Source of the DNA: Lutjanus erythropterus
Lineage: Eukaryota > Chordata > Actinopteri > Lutjaniformes > Lutjanidae
Reading direction: 5' to 3'
DNA length: 64,000 bases
Assembly (NCBI GenBank): GCA_020091685.1
Contig: CM034611.1
Coordinates: forward strand, 14,992,911 to 15,056,910
The notes beneath the pieces are model-generated. The model ran no database searches and had not been told where the DNA came from. It saw only the letters and a list, made by a program, of their open reading frames with translations. The number at the start of each line of letters is the position of its first letter. Position 1 is the stretch's first letter. The translations under genes were made by a program, and so were the position numbers. Below are positions 11,835 to 49,634 of this stretch, piece after piece.

Positions 11835-12430
11835 TAGGGATGTAACGATTCACTTATGCATCCGATGCATCAGACTTTAATGTGTAAGATATGAGTGCAT
11901 CGGTTCAGACGGCCTGTATCAGTAAAAAGCTGAACACAAATCAATGCAGCACTAGTGTATCGATAGATCCATTTTCTCTCTCACGCTGTCTCTGCCTGCA
12001 CCGCTCTCGCTGGATGCCTGCTGCCGCGATCACAAAAACAAGCGCTCCCCCCACCCTCTCCTGTGTCTCCTCTTCATTTACTTAAAACAGACGGTGCTGA
12101 AAACAGCGACAGAAGTGACATTGTACCGCCTTGCACCACCAAACTTTCATAACGTGCAAGTGTAGAATACGTTTGGGTTTTATAAGAAAGATGAGAAACG
12201 CTGCTGCAGATCATTTATGCAAAACGTGTCGGACAGCGGAGTACAGAGCCACGAGTCTGACCCACAGAGACGTCATGTCACTGTGAGAGCAGGTAACACT
12301 TCAGTGTTCCTCCACACTTATCAAAACCACAGCACTCTTCATATGAAACAGAGCAGCAGATCATCTTACTGCAGAAATACTGATATTTTAAAGAGTTTTA
12401 AAGTTTGTTCACAGATTCTAATTTAGGCTA
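11835..12430 (+). pseudogene. hAT transposase relic with degraded BED zinc finger
   Basis: The left end reads TTAGGGATGTAACGATTCAC followed by GATGCATC-type repeats, a terminal motif of fish hAT elements. Within it, a frame around 12172-12360 reads FGFYKKDEKR and then, further on, AGNTSVFLHTYQNHSTL. These correspond to the W.HFGF.KDE opening and the GNTSNL..HL..HH core of BED zinc fingers carried by hAT transposases. The CxxC pair expected between them is not in this frame (CKTC appears in the neighbouring frame), so the finger is broken. The catalytic domain is absent. This is a decayed non-functional fragment. Confidence 0.55.
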
Positions 12431-12544
12431 CAGGATCAGATAAGATGTTAACACCACTGTAATGTCTCCTTTCTGTCTCTACTGTTACTACATTTAGTAA
12501 AACTATCAGGATTTTTTTGCAACTAAAAGCACTCTACAAATGTA

Positions 12545-12583
12545 GCATTAATTGAATCAAACAGTGTTTGATTCAATTAATGC
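12545..12583. repeat. Perfect 39-nt palindrome (19-bp arms, 1-nt centre)
   Basis: The left arm GCATTAATTGAATCAAACA is followed by a single G and its exact reverse complement. The arms match at all 19 positions. It lies just downstream of the hAT relic in non-coding DNA. A perfect inverted repeat of this length with essentially no spacer should be unstable, so it is probably young or repeatedly corrected. Confidence 0.95.
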
Positions 12584-14136
12584 TTGTTAGTAACAGTGAC
12601 TTTATAATTAGTTCTGTTTATCAGTTGAATTTGATGCATATTGATCATCTTCACAGTCAAAACAACTTCTAAACTTGTTTTTGTCTTGAATTTGTGTTTA
12701 TTTCAGCTGCAAACAGTGGTTTGATTGTGTGTCTGTTTGGAATTATGTCATAAATGTGATGTTTCAAGGCTTACTTTTCCCAGAAGTCTCAGTATTTGTT
12801 CAGTTTGAATCCAGGATGTTCTGTTTCCCTGTTTGTTTTCTTTTTTGCTGCTAAACATATCTCTGTCTGTATTGACACTGACATAATTCTCTTTAGTCTG
12901 TATTATAAGTGAAGAGAAGTCTGTTTTTATTCTAAGCACAGAACCACACAAACACATGTGAAAGAGTAAAGCTCAATTTGTGATGTAAAGCATTTTTTTT
13001 CTACCTTATACTGCCTGAATCAAGTCAACATTTGTGCATCAATCACTCAGCAGTCCATATGGATCTTTAAGCTCAATCTCCACCAAAGTTTTTTTTGTCA
13101 AGTAGTAATGAGGGTGCCTTCTTAATGACGCGGTGCCGGTTTAATTACTACTTTTACTTGAACTCAGTGACACAGGTCTTTTTTCCCTTGTCAATGTCCA
13201 CTATATTCAAGAAAGATGATTCAACTCACACTCCTCCAGTCAGTAATCGGTGAACATTACAGGGCTATTGAACTTGGTAAAATGCCGGACTTTAACAGAA
13301 ACAAATCCTTCAGACTTGGTGCATTTGCTCTCTCTTTCCCTCTGTCTCCCCTTCCTTCTCTGTGCCACCATGCAGCTGATTTCATGGAAAAGAAGTCAAT
13401 CTCTTTATTCTTGACAATTACCTCAGTGGAAACCCATTGAAGCAATTTGCCATAGCCCTCTTTTGTGGTAAAAGGAATAATTTATCTGGGGTATATTTGA
13501 CGAGTCAAAGAGACAAGAAAGCCACCCGTGAGTGAGCAATACGTTCTCCTCCCTCTCGCTCCGACTTTCTCTGGAGCTCTCACAGCCTGATAGAGTGTTT
13601 CTGATGAGAGTGTGGGTTTTGACAAGAAAGTGGCTGGAGGAATATTAATGCACTGTATTTTATTCATCTGAGGTCGTCTATTGCTAATGGTTTCCATTCA
13701 TGGCTTAGAATAGATTTAACAAGAAAGTGCTTGCTGTAGGCTCATATCATATAACTGTGGCTGCTGATCCTCTGATTGTGATTCCATGTTTTCATATCAC
13801 ACTATAAATCAGAGGAGCGGTTTCACTTTCATTCATTCTCTACCCCTTCCTTCTCTTTCTTTCACCCCTCCCCAGCCTCTTTTCTCACACTTTCTCTCAC
13901 CCTGTTGAAAAGTAAATCTGCTTTTCCACTTGTAAAATTGAACCTCACTTAAAAAGCAAGCCTCCTGGAAGTACACGTCTTAGGAAAAGAACAGAAAAAC
14001 ATTAGCGATCTTGTATTTGGATGTGCATTTTAATTGTCTCTACTGATTTTGAATGGTGGGGGCAGAAATTTGCCTGTCACAATTTCCTGAATTTCTATCA
14101 GGGTACTAAACATATTAATAAGGTACCTGAGTGAAG

Positions 14137-14767
14137 AGTTGGGTACCAAACTTGGTACATTTCATAATACTGACCAAATTCAGTCAACTACTGAGTTCTG
14201 ATTAATAAATCAATCTGCAGAATTTGGTACCTGAGAGTGCATCTGGGTGAGAGTATAGAGAGAAAGAGAGTGCGATGTTTTCCCCTGCACCTTGTTCAAT
14301 TCACAGTGAGTCAGGCAATGGTCAGGGCAGTGGTGAGCTGAAAGTGGTTGCAGGTGTGGTTAAACTTTTTAAAACTGACACAGACAACACTCACCGCAAG
14401 TATTTCGGAAGCAAAATCCAAAGCTGGCAGGGGCAACACATCGATTCTGAGGAAACACCCAGTCAAACACAAAATTATATCAAAAAGCTTGAGAGTGCAG
14501 CAAGTTTGATAGCATGAAAGCCAAATCCCCACAACAGCCGAAGCTAGCGTTAGCATGCCTGCAGACAGAGCATCCATGGATGATGAAACTTTAAGTGAGG
14601 CATCGACAGCTTCATCAACATCTTCAGGCAATTAATTAGCTAGTTGGACAAATTTTTGGAGATTCTTGTGTTTTTTTTCACTGTCTTGGTTCACATTGGC
14701 TTAGTATTTTAATAGCATTAGCCAGCACTCAGCCACTGGGTCATATGTGAAAAGTACCCAACCCTAC
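14137..14767. mobile_element. Inverted-repeat element with coding-like interior
   Basis: The left end contains AGTTGGGTACCAAACTTGGTA; the right end AAAGTACCCAACCCTAC is its partial reverse complement. A GGGTTGGGTAC terminus is common in fish DNA elements. The interior is G/C-balanced and coding-like: one frame (14275-14514) runs 80 codons and includes KLFKTDTDNTHRKYFGSKIQ; another (about 14535-14630) gives a Ser/Thr-rich segment ending SSTSSGN and a stop. I recognise neither protein. It may be a non-autonomous element that captured or retained a fragment of a gene. Confidence 0.45.
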
Positions 14768-16449
14768 ATGAGTGATACCAGTGGTAATGACCGACTTAGC
14801 CCCATTTGTCAGTGTTGCCAGCATGAGGCTTAGATATACAGACCTCAACAGAGGGTGTCCATAGTTAAGGATATGAACACTTAAATACACACCACCTCCA
14901 GGACAGGAACACACATGCGCACACACATACACAAATAAATACAGGCAGCTTTCCCCATTTCTGAAATGACCCTGTGTGTTTTTTAATCATTTCCCTCTTA
15001 GCATTCTCAAAACCGCCTCATGATTTTCAGCAGACCACCTGGTGGCCCGCAAGCCATTCCCACTTTGAAGTCTTTTGGACCAGGATTCATTTAATTATAC
15101 ATTAAGATGCATCCATAATATTGATGGGGCGGCCTGGCAGCCTTGGCACTACAAAGGGTCTCTTACCAGGTCCGAGAGAAACATGAGGGGTTTAACTAAT
15201 AGCCGTGAATGCACTCGCTCCAGGTTCACATTTCACTGAATTGAGGCCATTCTTCTTCATTAAAGTGGCCTGCGTTGTGCTCCAAACACACCGCATACCA
15301 GTGGATGGGAATCATGTCTAGCTATAACTTCTCAAGTTTTATAGTCGTAACATGGACGAAAAGGAGATTCTAAATGTCAAGGTAGGGACTTGTGTAGCCA
15401 TAAACAAGTTGGAACAAAGAGCCAGTGATTGCACTTGGTTTTCTAACTGGAATTTTGTCATAGACCCTGCACCAATTTGGACATTTTGGTCAAACAAATC
15501 AGTGGAGTTAAGAGTCTGAAAACACCAAGGTCTGAGCATTTTCCGAGTGCATGCCCACAGCCAAGTGAGTGCACTCGGACAGAGCTCTCCTTCAGTCCGC
15601 TCAGCGTGGCTGACGGGCAGCTCTTGGTGGGTACAATGTGCTGCCCTTGGCCTGCCGGGCACAGCGGACCCTGACACAGGCCCTCCTCAGTGTAAAAGGC
15701 CCTCGTCAGTCCTCGTGGCAGCAGACCAGCTAAATTCCGTCGGATTACAGAAATATTTGGACAAACCTTAATCTACGGCCTTGCAATAATCATTTTTTCC
15801 CCTCTGAAATGGAGACGGAGCAATCAGGCTGCGCTGAAAAATGTCACTGGTCTGAAGCAAAAATCAAGAGAGCTAACATTGTTCTCAATCTCTATCTCTC
15901 AGATCAGTTTGCAACTAAATATATACTACCTCTCTACTCTGTCATTTTATTTTCTGTCATGGTAGACATATGAGTGGAGCTCCTCCACAAAGTTGTGACT
16001 ATATGAATTGTTAGCCATGTCCCTCCACTTCTGGTCGAACACCATGGGACCTTACTACTTGTCTTGTCTTGTTTTGAAGTTTTTTTGTGAAACCGTTGAA
16101 GTATAAGACTGTAAAGATTCGTCATTAGAAAGACTTCTGAGTGCCGTCATGACTTTAATTCTCCACAAGCTAACATTAGCTGCTGAAGCTGTGTGTACTA
16201 CGGGTACGACCGAGAAGTAGTCACACAAGCAGCTGGTCTTGCCCATTCTTTCACTTTCCAGCTCATAAAAGGTCCAAGAGACGCTGGATAAAACACTTAA
16301 CAGGTAAGATAACATTACAAGAGACAGTGGCATTGGTGTTGACGACATATATTGTGCGCTATAAGAGATGTAATTGACTGAGTGGTTTCAAACAGAAATA
16401 AACTATGGCAAACCTACAACAAACCGGAATTTTCTGAATTGTAAGATTA

Positions 16450-16580
16450 TTGATCAAAAATGATTTGTATCTCAACATAAACAATTGTTCATATTCTGTC
16501 CAAAGTAAGGTTCCTTGGGGCACACCGGAAAGGGAGGGACTTTGTTTCTCTATAGTCGCAGAACAGCCTGCAGAATTCAA
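16450..16580 (-). pseudogene. Possible LINE reverse-transcriptase fragment
   Basis: The - strand reads LSGVPQGTLLWTEYEQLFML. SGVPQG is the conserved box of non-LTR reverse transcriptases (usually SGVPQGS.LGPLLF), but the PLLF part is not kept and the FADD box is absent. If real it is a short, decayed remnant; a chance match cannot be excluded. Confidence 0.25.
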
Positions 16581-19500
16581 ACTATGCCATCAGACTTTAA
16601 TTCCCCTCTCTTTACTATTGTTCCTCTGTGACTTGGCTGCCTTAGAGATGGACTGGGCAAACAGAGAGGCAGCGAGAGGGAGAATGGACAGGAATAAGAG
16701 GGGATTTGAGGTGCTTTGAAATGGCCATTGTCCTTAATAGTAAGGCCCTTTATGAATGACTGATTTACTCTTGCGGGGCATGGGCATCTGGTTTGGGTTT
16801 GACTTGCATCTTGTTTTGGGAAGGTGAACCCACTCACCTCCAAAAATCTCCATCTTAACTTGAGCAAGATTCAAAGTCGGTGTGTAGACGCACATCAGAG
16901 GACAAATATGCTGCTTTAAAGGATAAATGCTTTCTTGGCTGTCAATCTTTGTATTTTTCACAGACGAATTCCCTTCTGTGTCTTCTCAGTGCGTCTGCTG
17001 TTTTTCAGTGACAGCTGATAAATGTATAGTGTGCCACTTCCGACTGAACAGAACTGAAGCCAGATGCAGCCTGTTTGCCATTGCTGAAATATATATGCAG
17101 GCCAATCGCAACCAGGCTTTTACAAGACTTTTGTTACCTTTATACCTCTGCGTCAAGCCCCTTTCACTCAATTTTTTTCTTCCCTCAGAGTTTACCCTCT
17201 TAACCCCTGTGTGTGGGTAGCCTCAGGTTGCTGAGGTTAGGTTAAACAAGCCACCATCAAAGCCATATTACCACTCGGGTCAGAGGAGGGTCGGGGTGCA
17301 GCGGGGTGTGTGGTTTGAGGCCCTAACTGGAGGGCACAACTGCCAACCAGCCAAAGAGGACTGCCCTGGATGGTTACACAAGCTGCAACTCTATTATGTT
17401 CAGCTTTACTCGGCGCACAAAGCACAGCTGTCTGTACAGCCATACCAAATCACTGAGCAATGCTGCATGTGCCAAAGGAGAGCAAGTGAAAGAGCTGTTT
17501 TCTGCAAGTAAAGTATGAAAAAAACTTTACAGTCATGAAAGTAAAGATTAGTAGGGTGTTGAGGTGTGCTAGAAGTCCCTGGTGTTGATGGCCATTAATC
17601 TGAAAATTGCACATCTTTTATGTATCTGGCAGCTGTGTGTCTGAAAACTCCATAGTGGCCTTTTTGTTCCAGTCCTTTGAACCCCTGGGCATTTTACGTT
17701 CCTCCCATCCCTCCCCAATATTTCTTCCCCCAGCTTAAGCATGATGAGTACAGTAAAGGCTCATTTAAAGGGTCATTAGTGCTAATCCTCCAAAACAATG
17801 AGGAAGGAGAAACAATCTGCTCCCCAGTCCTCTGACTCCATCCAGGAATAAAGACCTCTTGTCTGCTCCACAGATGTATAGAAGAGGCCTGTTCTACTTA
17901 TATCACGCTAGATGACATAAATAAATGACTCATTCAAAAATGAGGGGTTTATGAAAATGACATGAAACATTATTCTCACAAAGGGTTCTCAAGGGCTTCA
18001 TGCAGTTGGCAGCATGCAAATTGGAGGCAAATAAGTAAGCAATGGCAATAACAGGACAGAAGGTCAGGAGCCAACTATATAATAACTATCAGATTTGAAC
18101 ACGTTTGCTCATATTGTTTCTTGTATATACATCGTATTACCTGGTTCCTCGGTTTGAATACAGCCGTGTTTAGAGCTGGATGCACTGTGTGCCTTCCCCC
18201 CTGAGTGTGTGCAAGTGTGCCTGAGGGCATGAACTCTGGATAACACTTTTTAAAGCATGTGTACAAAACAAAACACTCAGAAGTGACTGTTTGAACACAC
18301 TTATCTCATTCAGTTAATCCTATACAGTTAATCTTGATAACTAGCAATGATTAAAGCAACATGTAAAAGGTTTAATCTGGACAATTGAAATACTCTCCAT
18401 CTTTCCAGTCTCGATTAGATGTAGCATTTAATACACGTAGTAATAGAATATTTAAGTATTTACTATTAATACTGCTTTGTGCAGCTGATATGTCTCCCTT
18501 GACGTGAGGTGTCATGACATGTTGTTTTCATTTTTCTGATTCATTAAAATAACAAAAAATCTTAGTGCAATCTAAGGTCAAAGACTGTACTGATGCTCTG
18601 TCCTGCACACATTTCCTTTCTTCTTTCATTTTACTCCATGTGAACAAGAAATTTACAGCATGTTCTGTAGGTCTTAATAACAACTTCCATCAGTCTACCC
18701 CTGCTCTACAAAAAGCAGCCACTAATCTCTCCACACTGCTCTTGCCACTCAGCTGGTCATTTCCTCTCGCAGCTTTAAGCTCCATATGTCATATTAACAT
18801 GAAGAAGTCAGGTTACTGAGGATGCTGCATAAATAAATAATTGTGGCATTTCCTTTGATGAAGGGTGACTTTGAGATGGACAGCTGTCAGATGATCCAGG
18901 GGTACATTTGGCAGATGCAGAGCTGCTAGAAATCCTTGTGGTCATAGGTGAACTTGAGATGACCTAGTGAGGAAAGTGGATCAGGTGAAATTGAGTTAGG
19001 ATGAGAGGTAACCCAAAGGACAGCAGCTGTGTCGTTTTGCCTGCGTAACTTCGGCCTGCATCCCATTGGTCGTGGCACTTTATTGGCCCTGCCATCTCGG
19101 TCGTTTCAGACAGTGTGACTATTGATACCGCTATAGCTAACCACATCAGCACCACAAGGTTTGTATCAAATTCCACAATGAACCTTCTTGTCTGTTTTCT
19201 CACTTGCATGAAGAGGCTATTGCTGGGAACCATTGGCATGTAAAATTGAATTTGCACTGGGTGCTAACATTACACTAGTTGGCTGACTGGCTTACAGTTG
19301 ATTTCAAGTCTTCCACAGCCTGACAGAAATAGAGACTTAAGTTTTGTCTAGATTTGGGCTGCTTCTATTGTTTCTGGGAAGCTTTCCCATTTATGTAGGA
19401 GGACTTGGACCCTCGCAGCAGGAGAATTGGTTTTTGTGGGAGAGAGCCTTGTGTGTGTGAGTGTCTTATGAGTTTCTGCGTGTCACCATATGTTTGTACA

Positions 19501-21119
19501 GTAGTTTGTGTTGTGTGTGTAATTCACTGTGAGGTTCTGTGCACTCTGCCACCCTGCGCTGGAGGGGTGTTTGTCCAAACGGCGCCAATGTTTGCACAGG
19601 GCCTGTCACGATGACTGGGCTGGCTGGCCCCGGACACTGCTCATCTGAAAAGCAGAAGCACAGACCAAAGTGCTCTTAAAGCTCCATCTGAAGCTCTGCT
19701 TATCACAGACAACATCTAACTGGAGGGAGAACAGATAACCAATGCAGTGCATTGCAGGACATGACTCACCTATTCACCAAGATACTTTGTAGTGGTGTTA
19801 TCTAATGTAGGGCCGTCTGTTCAACGCATCAGTGAGAGCAAGAGTTTATGGATGGAGGCTTTTTCTGCATGAGGATTGTGTGTGAGTGTGCATGCATTAA
19901 ATGTTCTTATTAAACAGAAAGATACAGTCACACATCTTCTGAATCACTTTGTCCCTTTTACCAAACCAAACCAAGTTTCAATGCCTCCTTAACTAATTGT
20001 ACAACACCTAATTTGAACTTCACAAAAAATATGATATCACCTTGCTGAACAGCGGCTCTCACTCTGCAGACCATGAAATTAGCAAAATAAAATGACAAAA
20101 AATCGCTCCAAAAAACAAACGGCAATAGATCCAGCCAGTCACCAGTATATCCATCCAATGGCCAAGCCTACTACAATCCTATCAGCCTGTGGTGTACCAC
20201 TTTAAGGGTACTGGTATATTATACCCAGCCATAATAAAAGTAGATAAATCCTTATACATATTGTTTGTGAAAGGTTTAATGCCACATATCAACATATTGC
20301 ATAAAAAATAATTAGCATTTCACCCTTTAAAAATGAATGTACTTCTTCAGAATGGCTTCCATAATGAGTCAGACACCATAAATGATGGCTTATTTTAGGT
20401 TACAGTTTCCACTCATTGCCAATTGGGACTGGCCCTTTGTGAAAATGAGGGTAAGGGTGGAGCCACCCAGTGGGGTTTGACCAGGCTCAGGTGTCCTAGA
20501 CCTGCCATTTGTTTTCAGGCCATTAACTCAGAATAGCGAGCAGTATGGTGCCACTCGGTGGGATGGCTGTCCATAAGGCACTTTTTCACTGGCAATGATG
20601 GAGCACTCATTGTTACAGCGTCATAGTTCATCACACAGCCACAAGCCATTCTTTCATACCCATTTTAATGTTTATTAATGTTAATGAAACTTGGTCACTT
20701 AAATTAATTTACCTATTTTTGTTCATATTACTTCTGCACTCAATCTTGTAATGACAGTGGTTTTATGGATCAACATTTGAATTTATTAATGTGAAAGTGT
20801 GATCTCTCTTTTGGTGACAGCATAATGTCTTCTTCTGAAGTTGGGCTTAATGCTAGTATAAATGTTACACTGCTCCCTGGCATTAAGGCAAAGGATATGC
20901 AGACTTTCTTTGACTAACCATGACATTGTAAGTGAGCAAGAGGCTGCAAAGTGCTATGATGACTCAGTAGTAATCTGTGATTGGCGACAGTGGCACTGAG
21001 GTTAATGTAGCGGAACCCTCTCTCCGCCTCCCGTGCCCCCTAACCCCCTCCCCCCTAGTGTGGTCCCATCCTCCCCACCGGCCCTCTGTCACGCTTGACT
21101 CACCAGGGGGTGACTTTTG

Positions 21120-21260
21120 AGTGACAGGTGGAGGGTGGGCCGCCATTGGCTGAGGCAGGAGAGTGGCTGTGGGTGTTTTGAGTGCAGACAGCCAATGGCG
21201 CGGTCTCGGGCACAGTTAGCTGAACAACAGCAGCTCCAGTTATGATAGAGAGAGTTTCCG
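21120..21260 (+). promoter_or_regulatory. Probable sulf1 promoter with facing CCAAT boxes
   Basis: Two CCAAT boxes lie in opposite orientations: ATTGG at 21145-21149 and CCAAT at 21192-21196. Each is the core of a perfect 12-bp inverted repeat (CGCCATTGGCTG at 21141-21152 and CAGCCAATGGCG at 21189-21200). CCAAT boxes in this GCC(C/A)AT context are typical NF-Y sites. No clear TATA box is seen; the surrounding DNA is GC-rich compared with its flanks. A transcribed, GA-rich stretch ending in a splice donor follows directly. Start-site position is inferred. Confidence 0.55.
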
Positions 21261-21366
21261 TGTGTGAGTGTGTGTTATCTGACACAGAAGGAGAGAGTTG
21301 GAAAAAGTACAAGGATCATATGAGAAGAAGAAACCAAAGAAAATGAGACTTGTGGGATTCTTTGAG
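21230..21366 (+). other. sulf1: Probable sulf1 non-coding exon 1 (5' UTR)
   Basis: Purine-rich sequence ends in TTTGAG followed by GTGAGA, a good donor. The next acceptor (CTTCACAG, 21796) opens the exon that carries the start codon. The 5' boundary is only estimated from the CCAAT pair upstream. The ATGs within it are not followed by a long frame. Confidence 0.45.
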
Positions 21367-21796
21367 GTGAGATCTGTGTTTCTAGATCTTTGCTGTGATT
21401 TTGTTTTTTTCTTTTCAGTTTAGGTTAGGAGAGTTGCTGTTGAGGGATTTTGTTTTGAGGTTTTAGTCAGGATGCAACATATGTTGGAACTGTTGAGTAA
21501 TTTTCCCATTGTGGAATATCAAGGGATAAAGTGCAGACAAAACTTTTTTGGCTTCTCTGTTTATGGATAAACTATTGTTTTTGAATATAATTTGTGACCA
21601 GATGCACAATTTCTCTGTAGTAAATATACTTAAATGTTCCTGGAGGGAATCAAGGCTTTTCTCTGACTGTCTCTCTGGGAATATGATGCAATTCTCTTCT
21701 CCTTTACTGCTTTAAAATTGCTCACTTAATTTCTCTTTTTCCTTGTGTTCCTTGTTCTAACATCTCCATGTGTTCTCTTCTTCTGTCTCTTCACAG

Positions 21797-21925
21797 TTGA
21801 CCACAGCTGCCAGGGCTACACGGGTGTGAGTGAGTGAGTGGCCTGGCTGGACCTCTTCTCCCTCCCTTCATCTCTTCCATTAATCCTCCCATCTACCCAT
21901 CCAGTCTCTGGCCGTCTCAGGCACC
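21797..21925 (+). other. sulf1: sulf1 5' UTR part of the start-codon exon
   Basis: Lies between the acceptor TTCACAG (ends 21796) and the initiator ATG at 21926. It contains a GAGTGAGTGAGT run and a pyrimidine-rich segment, and no upstream ATG. The intron 21367-21796 before it (430 bases) shows nothing besides T-rich sequence. Confidence 0.7.
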
Positions 21926-48766
<26,841 letters not shown>

Positions 48767-48793
<27 letters not shown>

Positions 48794-49634
48794 GCTGCCC
48801 AACTTGACGGACGAGGAGGTGAACTGGCAGGGACTGGAGGATCTGTATAGCATAAACGAAAGCCTGTATGAATGTAGGCCTGACTACAGCCCCAGCCCAG
48901 ACGACTGGGCCAACTTCCAGAAGGATGTAGATAATATATTTGCACTGCGACACGTTTTAAACAAATTCAACCGAACCCACAAGCTCGACGACTCCACCCT
49001 GCCAGAGCTTGGCTCCGGGGCCGGGGGTGGGGGCCTTGAAGAGGGAAGCGGAGAGGAGTTGGTTGGCCTGGCCACAGAAGCTCGCCTCACCACCCCCGCC
49101 CCCAGCAAAACGCCAACAGCACCACCCACACCCAGGTCCACACTGGAACGGAAACTGGAATCTGTTGTCAACGACCTTCCCGAGAGGCTTATAGATAGAC
49201 CGGTGATGGCGTCATCATCAGGTCCAAGAGGGGACGCCGTTATCTCTCAGAGCGCCACATGGGCGCAGCTGGAGGAGATTGAAGGAGAGACTTTCAGCGG
49301 GAACGGACTGACGGAGCTGGAGACGAGACACGATGCCCTGCTGCGTACTCACAACAGCCTGCAGCCACGGAGCCGCAGCGAGGAGACCAGCCTGGGTCTG
49401 GACCTCGAAGACGAGGAGGACATATTCCAGGCTCAGGGCTACCTCCCATTCTCCCCGCGGACACTGAGGCCCGAGGTGCAGGCTAGCACCACCGGGAGCC
49501 CCCCTAATTCACAGACTAGCACCCCGCAGGGTGTGGCGGTGATGCTACAGGTGCTGCCCCAGTCGCCGCTACCCCTCACCCTGGACTACGAGGGCAGTGG
49601 CTCTCTGCCTCAAACCTCCAATCAGACCCTCTGA
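48767..49634 (+). CDS. sulf1: sulf1 last exon, long C-terminus (second acceptor)
   Basis: A second acceptor, CACACAG ending at 48766, shifts the frame by one and reads S P C G T D D R V K L P N L T D E E. The frame stays open for 289 codons to TGA at 49632-49634, giving 1144 codons in all. The tail is acidic and Ser/Thr/Pro-rich with sequons at NLT, NES, NRT and NQT, and no membrane segment, fitting a secreted protein. From memory, a longer vertebrate SULF1 form has GLEDLYS.NES.Y, FSG.G.TELE and DIF...YLP motifs, all present here. A long open frame without its own start codon, continuing straight past the other frame's stop, is hard to explain unless it is translated. Confidence 0.75.

Larger units (their letters stand above)
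4657..21100. other. Long non-coding stretch, repeats and relics only
   Basis: No exon of a known protein was recognised in about 16 kb. It is either the 5' intergenic region of sulf1 or, if an upstream first exon is real, its first intron. Contents that can be named: microsatellites near 5541, 6980 and 10207; a TIR element at 5917-6254; a diverged tandem duplication at about 7326-8330 inside an element ending at 8502; a truncated TIR element near 11713; a hAT/BED-finger relic at about 11835-12430; a 39-nt palindrome at 12545-12583; an inverted-repeat element at about 14137-14767; and a doubtful LINE fragment near 16450-16580. The remaining parts (8510-11700, 12600-14130, 14770-21100) show nothing I can identify. 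Conserved regulatory elements could be hidden there but cannot be called from one sequence. Confidence 0.6.

Noticed and set aside
14311..14631. 106-codon - strand frame
   Set aside because: Complement of the coding-like interior of the inverted-repeat element; the + strand reading is the more coherent one, and neither is recognised.
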